In this document: one piece after another, positions 46,674 through 57,150 of the stretch
Numbering within the stretch: position 1 is the first letter of the stretch
Layout of the letters: the number at the start of each line of letters is the position of its first letter
Assembly (NCBI RefSeq): GCF_921293095.1
Contig: NW_025791658.1
Span: forward strand, 1,054,001-1,118,000
Length of the DNA stretch: 64,000 bases
Source of the DNA: Ischnura elegans
Taxonomy: Eukaryota; Arthropoda; Insecta; Odonata; Coenagrionidae
Direction: 5' to 3'
Notes under the pieces: model-generated
Told to the model about the DNA's origin: nothing
The model's database searches: none
Seen by the model: only the letters and a program-made list of their open reading frames with translations
Translations under genes and position numbers: made by a program

Positions 46674-47270
46674 ACCTTAACCGGTGACGTGCGGTGTGAG
46701 AGACCGCTGCGTTTATAAAATTATGAATGTTTTCAAAATTAAGATTTCCAAATATCTTTAATTCTCGTTATCTTCATATTTTTGCATAACAAGGACATTC
46801 CGCTCTTAAAATTTAACGTTCCATTCTTTAATTTCTGTAAATTTGCAATTTAATTCGATTAGCGGTCTGTGAGACCGCAAGTCACTTACTAAGAATGCAT
46901 CAAGAAAAGGAATAAGCGGGATAAATTACATGGCTACTTACTACTTAGCCTTCCTACATTAACATTTACGGCCTTTTTTGAATCTGGCGAACTATTGATA
47001 CAGTAAATATTTATATAATAATTATAACTCAAGTTTTTTTGGCATTAGTTTTTTGATCCTGCTTCAAACCACAATTTTTTATGACAAATTGGTTGGTATT
47101 GGGAGTGTAAAAATTTTAATATAAGTTTTAGAAAAGTTGAGCATCCTAAAAAAATTAAACAAAGCAATAAAAATGTCGAAGCAATATTTTATGAATTTTT
47201 GTTTTATTGCGGTCTCCCAGTCCGCACGTCACTTGTAGTGTAACAAGAATTGCACGTCACTGGCTGAGGG
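46674..47270 (+). mobile_element. Y element, copy 1 (complete, 597 bp, TTAA target)
   Basis: TTAA at 46670-46673 and 47271-47274. Starts ACCTTAACCGGTGACGTGCG and ends CACGTCACTGGCTGAGGG. It contains three copies of a self-complementary GCGGTCTGTGAGACCGC-type word next to GTCAC (46692, 46861, 47210). CCC-like ends and TTAA suggest a piggyBac-type nonautonomous element. Confidence 0.75.
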
Positions 47271-47645
47271 TTAAAAACCTTAAGCAGAAGACTTTGTGTG
47301 CCACTTTATGAGAGGTGATTTTCTGCGTAAACTACGGGAATTTGGTTCCCAATCACGGATAGCCAGACCCAACGGATCTGTAATTGCACTTAAAGTTATC
47401 ACGTGTGTCATTTATTCAACGTTTCTTCGAAGGGAAAAAATAGAAATATTTATCGGAGGAAGGAACAACGTAGTTGCCAACACGTTACGAGGCATGATGG
47501 CCTGATGAAGACTATCGTGGGAGGACAGGAAGTCAAAGAGAACAGTGAGTTATAACAGACGTAAGGTGGAATAAATACGTCGCTATGAAAAGTATAGCGG
47601 ATGTAAGAGAGGAATGGAGACCTGCGTCACACCAAAATAAGGATT

Positions 47646-48469
47646 TTTTTAGCAATGAAAGATTAAAAAGCTGGAGCAAATTCCATAGTTTTTTTTTCCA
47701 AAAATCGTGAAAATCGCTCCTGCTTTTTCATTTTCCATTATGTTACGTTTCCACTCCATCTCGCTTGAAACCTCAGACAAGATTGTTGACTAATTGTGAT
47801 GATTACGTAAACGTGGAAATACACCTGTGCGTACCGTCTGAAGAGGGTTAACCACGGTTTGAGGCTACAATCGGACGGACTGTGTATAATGTTAACGGGG
47901 CATAATGTGACGAGTCGGCTGCGCCTGTCGAATAGATTTTATTTCATCCAATGCCTCGTTCAAATTACGATTGTTCCGGCAATCGTTAGAACTTTGGTTC
48001 ATACACGCAACGATGGTTAAAACCTGTTCTGCCCTCTAGTGCTGACATCTAAAATGAACGAGAAATTGACTGTTAGCAAGGCTTCAACGTGTTTAAGGTG
48101 TATTTAACGAATACTTTTTTCTTACGCCAAAATTCATATTTGCTTTGACAAATCCGTTAAAAAAACTAGGGCGAAGGAAGCTTCACGAACTTTTCGTCTT
48201 TCTGTTGCTACTTAACCTTTCCGTCTCCCAGAGTCTAACCATCGTTAAGTGGCACAGTTAGGAACGACGTGAACGGTAATCCAGACATGCATTCACATAG
48301 CTAGTTCCGCCAACTATCTTTAGATACGAACGTTCGCACAATCGTAATATGAACGAAGCATAACAGTGCCTTCACATCTAAGCGTTGATAAAACAGATGC
48401 AAGGCGAGTTGCGTCGGCCTATAAAAGTCTGTACGGGAGCATTTCATCTTATGATTTCGAACCAAACGC
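47646..48469. other. Noncoding stretch
   Basis: No gene recognised. Confidence 0.35.
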
Positions 48470-48735
48470 TCAATACGTATTACTTAACGCTGGACGGCAA
48501 TATTTGGTGGGACTTGGTGACTGGAAAGAAAATAAAGATACAGTGTCGTATGTTCCACAGAAGTTTGAATAACGGACTCAGGTTCAACAATACTCTATAA
48601 TGTCTATTACAACACACAACGACTATACCTTTGAAAATGACATAGTGTATTGTCAAAACCTTGGTCGGTTATTAAAACTTCTGTGGAACATACAACATTG
48701 TATCGTTATTATGTTTCCGCGTAATAAGTATGCTA
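48470..48735. repeat. Imperfect large palindrome
   Basis: GATACAGTGTCGTATGTTCC plus ACAGAAGTTTGAATAACGG (48538-48576) is mirrored at about 48667-48708. The outer words ACGTATTACTTAACGC and GCGTAATAAGTATGC also mirror. Overlapping short frames across it are not credible genes. Confidence 0.5.
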
Positions 48736-49311
48736 AACATGAAATTTTCACGTTAAATCAATCCTCAAAATATTCTCTTTAACCATTACTTATATTTGAA
48801 GTAAACATATTGACCATAGAGTCGCGTAACCATGCATGCAATTATGCCACTTGCCTACGTTTTAGAATAGATTTTATATTTTCTTCCTAGCTCGGAACAT
48901 ACGAATAATAACAAATTCCACACATTTAGTGAACATGTGCAGCCTGAAAAGTTGTCAGGATCATTTATTTATGATAACTATTGATCAAACGACCATGTTA
49001 TCCAAATAGCTTAAACTGAGTAGACCATCAGGGCACAATTACATTATATAAATTGGCATTAAAACGACAGTAGTCACCTTGCATTTATTTTTTGTTGTCC
49101 CCCGCGTTGTATTAACTGGTGACACCATTGACAGGTATGTGTTGTGTAATGTATGACCCTAACTGATTCTAACTTGATCTAGGGTCAACATTTTCTTATT
49201 CTAAGGAAATATATAAAAAACTTAGCTTTAAAATTCACAATTACAGCGAATGATATAATTAGTAACAATCGTTTTTCCCTTGCTAGCTCCTCCTGCATAT
49301 TTGCATATCTT
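48736..49311. other. Noncoding stretch
   Basis: Nothing recognised. Confidence 0.35.
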
Positions 49312-49442
49312 CCCAGACGGCACAAAATCCTCCGTATCTAATTCGTATGCAGATAGTATCCATTGACGAAAAGCGAAGGAGCGGTAGTCAATGGATACTA
49401 TCTGCATACGAATTAGATACGGAGGATTCTGTGCCGTCTGGG
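49312..49442. mobile_element. 131-bp hairpin MITE, copy 2
   Basis: Ends CCCAGACGGCACA and TGTGCCGTCTGGG. The arms (CCGTATCTAATTCGTATGCA) are nearly perfect around loop GACGAAAAGCGAAGGAGCGG. Same length as 3800-3930. Confidence 0.8.
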
Positions 49443-49589
49443 TAATATCGCCATAAGGAAACACCAATCCGAAATCGCCGGCGTACAGCCGTCTTATCGT
49501 AGATTAAAATATGACACGATCCGATTTTTCTGCGATGACGCAGTGATCCGGCGACATGACATCATCAACTCTCAAAGAAGGGCACTGAT

Positions 49590-49725
49590 TGGCTTCCGAG
49601 CGGCGGCGTCAACGCAGAACCGGGCTTAAAAGGCCCCCTAAGCGATCTACTAATAGGAAGTCGTCTCCCGGCAGAGCTATAGACGTGTTAGATTGACCAG
49701 AGCCAGCAGTTACTTCACCGTAAGT
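49590..49725 (+). promoter_or_regulatory. Candidate promoter and splice donor
   Basis: A locally GC-rich patch holds CGGGCTTAAAAGGCCCCC (49621), a possible TATA-like box. About 100 bases on is a good donor ACCGTAAGTATT (GT at 49720). It could be the first noncoding exon of the plus-strand receptor gene or an unrelated retroelement promoter. Confidence 0.2.
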
Positions 49726-49952
49726 ATTTTTACATCCAATTTGCTGGCCTGAAATTAAGTCTGACCCGTAGTTAGTTTTCTTTTCTATGATTCCTTAGGG
49801 TCCCATTTCTGAGTTTTAATTTTAAATTAATTAAATTGGTTTTTATTGTTTTCCCAACAACATAATTACAGGAAAAACACAATTAATTAGAAATTATATA
49901 AACATAATTAAAAAATACAATTCCAGTTTTTTTAGAGTATAACAAATCAAAA

Positions 49953-50460
49953 TTAGTCGTTGTAGTTCATTAGAAATATTAGAGCCTTACAATATTCATT
50001 TCTTTGTTGAAATAAATTAGGTTCATTACGATATTTATTATATGTCATACACATTCTACGTATTGGTGAATGTTTTGCATAATCATGTTTAGCATAATTT
50101 ATGTAAAACAAAGATTTGTGCCTCAAATTAACATCCGAAGCATAAAAGTTTAAACTTGCCAAAACAAACTGGCATTCACCAATATTTATAATGTCAAATA
50201 AATACATGAGATCTTTAGCACGCCTTCTCTTTGCTAAACATTGACAGTTAAACAGTTTCAACAAGCTTTTAAGGGTTACGTCATTTTTGCGTCAAACGTA
50301 ACTCCCAAATCTTTGACTTTATTAACTGCATTCAAAGTGTGACATTAAATGCTGTATGTATACTTTATATGGTGTTTTTATCTTGAATAAGACATAGTTT
50401 AACATTTATCATAGGTAAAGTATAAGAGATATTTATTGGACCACGTTATCACACCATTTC
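49953..50460 (-). pseudogene. LINE-D internally deleted copy 2
   Basis: NKVKDLGVTFDAKMT is followed, after a stop, by TLKSLLKLFNCQCLAKRRRA, KDLMYLFDIINIGECQF and SPIRRMCMTYNKYRNEPNLF. This is a jockey/CR1-like C-terminus. The same internal deletion is present at 33815-34130. Confidence 0.7.
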
Positions 50461-50469
50461 ATCATTTAT

Positions 50470-51563
50470 TTCTCAACTCACTTCCACCTCACTTTATTTT
50501 CAGTTTATTTGAAAACCAATTTTGAAAATGCACCAAATATTGGTATCAAATTACTTTGACAATATTTAAGGGTCAACTAAAATATTTAATATATTGTGGA
50601 CAAAAAACTGAAGAACGAAAAATATACTCATATTGAACATATGATTTCACGCTTCATTTGGGATAATATCTCTCCTTTTATTAAATGCGAAACCTCAGCA
50701 GCACTTTCATGTACTGTACGTCTGCATCAACATCTCCTGTTGTAAACCCATGTCCTAATCGGTCACCTCTCAGGTGAAGGTCTTCTCCGATTTTTCGATG
50801 CCTCATTACCCTCCCTGTTGCGTTTCTCCGAGTACTACACGGTACTTTAATTTTTATTCACCCTTCGCTATGTTTTCGCTATGGATAAGCCTGCCTCCAA
50901 CAAGCTGACTACTTTTCCCCCTTTCGCCTGCTTACAAAGGAATCTTTTATCAAGATAGGAATACATCATTCTCCATCAAAAGAAAAACGCGTTCTGGCAA
51001 TGTGCTCGTCTGTCCTTCTAGAAAAGCTAAAACGTCTTCAATATCAACTGCATTCAAATAGGTGGCCCATTGAATCTTCTCCTTGACTTGCTAACCTTAA
51101 GAGAAAGCTTGCTATGGCACGTTTTGCTATGGTATTTGCCGTTTCGTTGGAATAGGCGAAGGAAAATTCATAGGAGCGTTCCCAATTGCGCACACGATGC
51201 CGTTGAATGCGCCTTTATTCCACGGAGTTCATCGCGAGTCATACTCTGGGTTGCGGGAGACTCAGTAGTCGGCCGCTTATTTGGACGGCGAAGATAGGGA
51301 ATGGTTTGCTTTGTTTGAATTTCCCTCACTGACCAAAGAATAGCAATCCCACTGGAAAGGAAACCCACTATCCCGCGGAGCGATAGCGGGGGCACACACT
51401 TTGTTGGGATGCTTTACTCCCCTATACTACCTGGCAGTTCTTGTCTGCACTCAATCTACCTCTGTTTTCATTTCTATTCCATGAGGATCCCAAACACTGG
51501 TATTGTATTTTAAATAAAGTCTTACGAGGGAGCTCATTTTTTTCTTTTCGTCAACGTACTTTT
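50470..51563. other. Noncoding stretch
   Basis: Opposed short frames at 51070-51395 overlap and lack signatures. No gene called. Confidence 0.35.
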
Positions 51564-51567
51564 TCAA

Positions 51568-52061
51568 CCCTTAACCTGTGACTCTGCCTCTGTCTGAGAG
51601 ACCGCTGCGTTTCTAAAACAATGAATATTTTCAATATTGCCATTTAAAAATATCTTTAATCCTCGGGAGCGTAATAATTTTGTATAATAAGGACATAGCA
51701 CTCTTTAAATTCAACGTTCGTAATATTCATTTCTGAAAATTCGCAAATGAATTTGGGTAGCGGTCTCTGAGACCTCACGTCAACAAATTGGAAAATGCAA
51801 TAAACTTAATGTTGGTGGAAATGAATCAGAAAGTTGTTGAAAACAATTGCTAGTTATTTTCAAGAATAATAGTTTTGTAAACATTTGTAAGGAAGCATTT
51901 TTATTTGCATAACGTTGATGATTAAGTTGCTAATTTAAAAAAGTACCATAGTTAAAATAAAAGTAAAAACTCTTGTATTTTTTATACCAGTTTTTTGATC
52001 CTGTTTCAAATAACAATTTTTACTGAAAAAGTTGGTTCGTATTCGGAATGCAGGATATTAA
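51568..52061 (+). mobile_element. Y element, copy 2, left part
   Basis: Starts CCCTTAACCTGTGACTCTGC after TCAA. Runs to GGAATGCAGGATATTAA, where pB-A copy 8 is inserted. The right part of this Y copy is absent. Confidence 0.7.
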
Positions 52062-52766
52062 CCCATTATTCCCCAGAATGTATGAAGGGATTTTAAATTC
52101 TGTTTGTTTCGCATTTTGCAATTTATTTTGGTCAAATTAATATGAATTTCTGGAAAAATGTTATATTAATGGTATTATTTGATTTCACAATGCTGCCAGT
52201 ACAGAAGGCTAGTAAACTCCAGTAAATAAATACAAAAAAAGCAATTTTTAATAATTAGGTTGTACATTTTTTTTACCTTGATTTGTACACTCGACATCTT
52301 CGTCGGGAGTTATTACTATTCATTTGGAGGAAATGCCCCATCCTGCCTTTTAACGGACATGCTGGGGGTATGTCTTTCTCCCTGGGGTGTTTCGTATGTG
52401 CGCATCGATTTTTATGCCAAACGCCATCAGTGATAGATATACAGCTATATGAATGAAAATTTTGGTGGAAATTACAAAATTAGAAGTAGAGATATCTTGT
52501 ATAATGTTAGGCACGATGTGGTAGAAGTTGGTAATATTGTTGAAATGACACATTGCAATATTTGCACTTATAGATATATAGACGAATCTCGTAGTGTAAA
52601 ATAAATCTATAAGTGGAAATATTGCAAAGTGTCATTTCAACAATAGAACTAGAGATACTTAAAAGAAGTCAGTACATCGAATAAAAAGTTATTTTCAAGT
52701 AGAAACTTGTTCGGAGTATTAGGATTCAATAATGTTGCACTAACGCAACGCAGGGTTTTGATGGGG
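52062..52766 (-). mobile_element. pB-A MITE, copy 8 (with hairpin insertion)
   Basis: TTAA at 52058-52061, start CCCATTATTCCCCAGAATG, end GGGTTTTGATGGGG then TAAC. Interrupted by a short hairpin element at about 52500-52643. Confidence 0.75.
52500..52643. mobile_element. Hairpin insertion with 40-bp arms
   Basis: Arms 52535-52574 and 52605-52644 (ATTGTTGAAATGACAC...) pair with two mismatches around a 30-base loop. TAGAAGTAGAGATATCTT on the left and TAGAACTAGAGATACTT on the right form a 17-base duplication. Absent from the sister pB-A copy 9. Confidence 0.65.
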
Positions 52767-52767
52767 T

Positions 52768-53923
52768 AACTGGTGACATGCGGTCTGAGAGACCGCTGTG
52801 TTTCTAAAATTAAGAATATTTTCAAAATTGCCATTTCTAAATTTCTATAATCCTCGTGAGCATCATAATTTTGTATAATAAGGACATAGAGCACTCTTTA
52901 AATGTCACGTTCTTTTTATTCATTTCTGAAAATTCGCAAATGAATTTTGAGTAGCGGTCTGTGAGACCTCACGTCACCAAATTGGAAAAACCAATAAACG
53001 TAATGCTGGTGGAAATGAATCAGAAAGTTGTTGAAAACAATTGCTAGTTATTTTCAAGAATAATAGTTTTGTAAGCATTTGTAAGGAAGCATTTTTATTT
53101 GCATAACGTTGATGATTAAGTTGCTAATTTAAAAAAGTACCATAGTTAAAATAAAAGTAAAAACTCTTGTATTTTTTATACCAGTTTTTTGATCCTGTTT
53201 CAAATAACAATTTTTACTGAAAAAGTTGGTTCGTATTCGGAATGCAGGATATTAACCCATTATTCCCCAGAATGTATGAAGGGATTTTAAATTCTGTTTG
53301 TTTCGCATTTTCAGATTTATTTTGGCCAAATTAAGATGAATTTCTGGAAAATGTTATATTAATGGTATCATATGATTTTCACAATTCTGCGTATACGCAC
53401 CGCTGGGAGAACCCCGTGAATGAATAAAAAAAGTAATTCTTAAAAAAATAGGTCACATCTTTCATTTTTTATCTTGATTTGCACACTCGACATCTTCGCC
53501 GGGAGTTATCAGTATTCCTTTGGAGGAAATTCCCCATTCTGCCTTTAAACGTAAGTCATTTTTCCTAGGGTGTCTCGTATCTGCGCACCGATTTTTATGC
53601 CAAACGCCATGAGACATAAAAATACGATTATATAAACGAAAATGTTTGCGGAAATGACAAAATTAGAACTAGAGAAGTCAGTAAATTGAAGAAAAATTTA
53701 TTCTGAAGTAGAAACTTGTTCTGAGAATTAGGATTCGATAATGCTGCGTTTACGCAACGTTGGGGATTAAATATAAGCTTTATAATAGTTGAGAAATCAA
53801 AGAAACATTAAACTAATCAATGACAATGACTTTGCAACGTTTTATGAATTTTTTTTATATTGCAGTCTCCCAGACCGCACGTTGGGGGTAGTGTAAGAGC
53901 AATTGCACGTCACTGATTATGGG
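52768..53923 (+). mobile_element. Y element, copy 3 (split by pB-A copy 9)
   Basis: Left part 52768-53255 starts ACTGGTGACATGCGGTCTGA. Right part 53771-53923 ends GCACGTCACTGATTATGGG before CTAA. The left part is nearly identical to Y2. The first bases (CCCTTAACC) are missing at the junction with pB-A copy 8. Confidence 0.7.
53256..53766 (-). mobile_element. pB-A MITE, copy 9
   Basis: TTAA at 53252-53255 and 53767-53770. Starts CCCATTATTCCCCAGAATG and ends CGCAACGTTGGGGA, with the last few bases lost. Occupies the same site in Y as copy 8. Confidence 0.8.
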
Positions 53924-54032
53924 CTAAATATTCTTTTAACACGAATTCAAATTTTCGTCTGAAGACTTTCACAGCTTCTTTTATCTATGTTGCTGGTGGT
54001 TTTTGGGTATTGCTGTGTAGAAAACATTTTAA

Positions 54033-54071
54033 CTCGACGTTTCACTCCTCCTACTGGGAGCGTTATCAAGA
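54033..54071 (-). ncRNA. Hammerhead-like motif in Penelope end
   Basis: Minus strand: CTTGATAACGCTCCCAGTAG then GAGGAGTGAAACGTCGAG. A stem II of CTCC/GGAG followed by GAAACGTC is present. The CUGANGA box is altered. Confidence 0.4.
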
Positions 54072-54119
54072 GAATGGAAGGAATTTATACTCGTCCCGAG
54101 CTTATATATGTTTTTTTCG

Positions 54120-54323
54120 CTACCCATTGTTGTGCCGGATTTGAATTTTAGCCGATAGCCGTTGGCCATTATATTGTGCTAGGAACCCTCTCCATATACG
54201 GCTGAGGTTATACCCATCCTCCCTATTAAAGTTATTAGGTCTTTTCGCAATCTCGATGGATTCACGTATAAGACGCGGAAGGTATTCTTCCGTCTTCGCT
54301 AATACCCGTGTAGCGTCAAACAA
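54120..54323 (-). pseudogene. Penelope GIY-YIG C-terminal fragment
   Basis: EEYLPRLIRESIEIAKRPNN then FNREDGYNLSRIWRGFL matches the C-terminal end of the Penelope endonuclease domain (compare EAIEIRLNPKNFNRDTGFHL at 45.3 kb). The catalytic N-terminal half is missing. Confidence 0.75.
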
Positions 54324-54559
54324 TGGAAAAATGTTAATGAGTTAAAATGTTTTCTACACAGCAATTCCGAGAACCACCAGCAACACGAATTCAAATTTTT
54401 GAAATATTACGCATGCCGCTTTTCCCGACTTTAGTGCAGGTTTGAGGCTCTCAACCGGTTGTGCCTTCTTGGTAGTCCTTACTCTCTCACGTTATCATTG
54501 TTGATGGACGGCGAGGGCCTAACATCTAGTACCGTGGGCTTCGGTACAGCAGTCATGTG

Positions 54560-54660
54560 AGCTAATAAATCTGGATAGCATAGTGCCCCGCGCATTGGCC
54601 CGTTATGCTATAGATCCGTAGTTCGATTCCCGGTCGCGTGGAATGTTTTATCAAAGTATT
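54560..54660 (+). mobile_element. tRNA-derived SINE head
   Basis: TAGCATAGTGCCCCGCGC resembles an A box, and GTAGTTCGATTCCCGG (54618-54633) is a near-consensus B box. No full cloverleaf or acceptor stem was seen. Confidence 0.45.
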
Positions 54661-55097
54661 TAATAAATATTTCACCCCGCTCACGCGGTTGGATTCATAA
54701 AATAACACAAACATCTCATGAGCCCTGTATTTGACACTGCGTTAAAAATATGCTAGAAATCCTATGCGTCTATTATTTACTAGCATAAAATGTTTTTTCC
54801 TTCCCGTCAAAAGCTGTGCGGGACAACTAAGTTACACCACCGATAAAAATCGAAGTTTTCAAATATCGTTCGTTGCCTAGCAAACGACACACAGGTTGAG
54901 CTATAATACAAAAAATGTCGGACTGATAAAATAATTCTAAAGCAAAAAAAGTGCACAGCGTCAACGTAATTTGCGGTAATTGAGTTACCGCGCGAAGTCG
55001 CGGAAGGGATAAAACTAGAAGTGCCAGAGATCTCAATTTTCCCATTTTTTAATGTCAAATGGTCATAACTTCCATAGTGGTGGTTAATAATTGTTAA

Positions 55098-55513
55098 CCC
55101 ATTAAACACCAGCGTTGCGTTAGCGCAAAATTATTGAATTCTAATTCTCCGAACAAGTTTCTACCCCAGAATAATTTTTTATTTGATTTACTGACTTTTT
55201 TAAGTATCTCTAGTTCTTATTTTGGCAGAATGGGGCATTTCCTCCGAAGGAATACTGATCAACTCCCGGCGAAGATGTCGAGTGTGCAAATCAAGATAAA
55301 AAATAAAAGATGTGTCCTTATTTTTAAAAATTACTTTTTTTATATTTATTTACCGGAGTTTTCCCAGCGTTGCGTATACGCTGCATTTTGAAAATCGCAT
55401 AATATGATGAAAATATTGTTTTCCAAAATTTCATCTTAATTTGGTCACAATTAATCGGAAAATGCAATACAACCGAAGTTAAAGGCCCTGAATACAGTCT
55501 GCGAAATAATGGG
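55098..55513 (+). mobile_element. pB-A MITE, copy 10 (internal deletion)
   Basis: TTAA at 55094-55097 and 55514-55517. Starts CCCATTAAACACCAGCG and ends GCGAAATAATGGG. It lacks about 115 bases of the core, joining TTCTTATTTT directly to GGCAGAATGGGG. Confidence 0.8.
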
Positions 55514-56629
55514 TTAAACTATTTTGATTTTTGATGATTTTCGTTCTCCAACCACAATCCAAACATTATCGCAAGCATAAACTAAGGCATATTTTCTGAT
55601 AGGTACCTATTGGTGCCAAAGGAGTCAATTTGACCGGTTAAAAAATGTTCTTCTCACTATGTATGTCTTTATGATCCGAATTCTTCCTCCATTATTTGAG
55701 TAGCTGTTGCGATAACAGACTGAATTCACAACTGATTCTCTGCAGTTTCTACACAGTCTCTTTCTTCATGCGGCGCTGGGATATCAGAGGATAATTGCAT
55801 ACACTACCGCAGAGTTTAACTGGCATAGTCCCTGTTTAAGTTGAAGAACTAAGTTGTTTAAAGTTTTTTTCAAAATATAATGGTGCTCAGACAATGCGTC
55901 AATTTATTTACAATCGGCTACATGAAAAATGAAATAATGTTCAGTAATGTGTCAGGTCGATGTACATTAAAGTGTCAGGGCGGTTATACTCATTTGTACT
56001 ACTAATGTTCTGCTCATACTGTATGTCCTTCATAATCAGATTTTTTCTTCCATTATTTAAGTGGCAGTCACGTTACCAAATGGAAATCACAATTGACCTT
56101 CCGCAATTTCTATACAATTTGTTTTTTATACTTTGCTGATCTAACGCAGCTGATACAACATAATTAATTAATATGGAGTCTGCGTTAAGTAAGTCTGCGT
56201 TTAATTTGGAGAACTGTGTTGCTTAAAATTTATTTTCAAAATAAAATAGTTAGCCCATTCGCCTGACGCTTTCTTTCTGTCGTATCGGAAATGAATTTCA
56301 TTATCGATTTTTATCAATTCTACAAATAACTCTGATGCTCGAAAATTGTATCATCGCCGGATGTGGATTCACGATACATATTATTTCCTTCCCTCAACTT
56401 CCTTCTCAAATTTTATGCGGAAAGAGCGACTGTGGTTTTGTGGCAATCCACAAAAAGGATACGCGGTTCGCTCCAAGGGTAATGAGAATATTTTTTAGAG
56501 AATTTTGATGAGCAGATTTGCAATGATTCTTTAAATTCTTCAAAACACTGCTCTGGTTTTTAAATATTTTTTCTTGTGACTCTGCCGTGACCGGTACGCG
56601 ACCATGAAGGCTTCTTTGTAGACCTCTGG
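55514..56629. repeat. Diverged direct duplication region
   Basis: 55660-55900 and 56025-56270 share CTTCCTCCATTATTT-type, GTTTAA-GAGAACT and TTTTCAAAATA words at about 365-base spacing. 55966-56025 recurs inverted at 61165-61228 (TTAAAGTGTCAGGGCGGTTA). No gene. Confidence 0.4.
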
Positions 56630-57150
56630 CCAGGTCCTCGTCATGACTGTTGGTACAATACTGATAATTCACTGTTTAAGACAGGATTCACATTTTCAAT
56701 ATGCTTATCCAACTACAAGCGATTATCCTAGGTCTCTACTTTGGAAACCTCTCGCTAATTCCTCGTCATGTTTTTAGTACTGTACTGGTTATTTACTTTT
56801 TTAGATGGAACTCATACTTTCTATATGCATTATTGCAACAGCCGACAATCTAACAGATTATCCCCAGGAAAGATTCTTTGGATATCTTTCGCAATGTCCT
56901 CGTCATGTCTTATACTACTATACTGATTATGTCCTTTTTTTAGACAGAACCTATATTATCAATATGCTTATCCAATTACAGGCGAGAATCGAACAGTTGA
57001 TAATCCCAGGAAGTTACTTTAGAGACCTGTTGCAAATTTCTCGTCATGTCTTATAGTACTGTACTGGTTATTAACTTTATTAGACGGAACCCAGACTTGA
57101 TGTATGCTTTATTGCAACAGCCGACAATCTAACAGTTTATAATCCCAATA
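56630..57150. repeat. Diverged tandem repeat, about 4 units of 125-143 bp
   Basis: TCCTCGTCATG or equivalent begins units near 56636, 56760, 56897 and 57040, each followed by TACTGTACTGGTTAT-like and AGACGGAACC-like words. Confidence 0.6.

Larger units (their letters stand above)
46040..47645 (+). pseudogene. LINE-B fragment with three insertions
   Basis: LGKQKLEEVKEFSYLGSRLT then NNEIVSRIVQAKRAFYEKKN and frameshifted downstream blocks identify LINE-B. It is interrupted by a short repeat (about 46407-46628), by Y1 (46674-47270) and by an unidentified 170 bp (about 47293-47461). It resumes with GAGGCATGATGGCCTGATGA. Confidence 0.75.
53956..54381 (-). mobile_element. Penelope-like insertion with 18-bp target duplication
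   Basis: AACACGAATTCAAATTTT occurs exactly at 53938-53955 and 54382-54399. Arms GTTGCTGGTGGTTTTTGGGT (53990) and the mirror at about 54340-54381 face each other. The minus strand encodes a GIY-YIG C-terminus. Confidence 0.8.

Noticed and set aside
48366-48600. Two overlapping frames on the plus strand
   Set aside because: They overlap in different frames across an imperfect palindrome and carry no recognisable motif.
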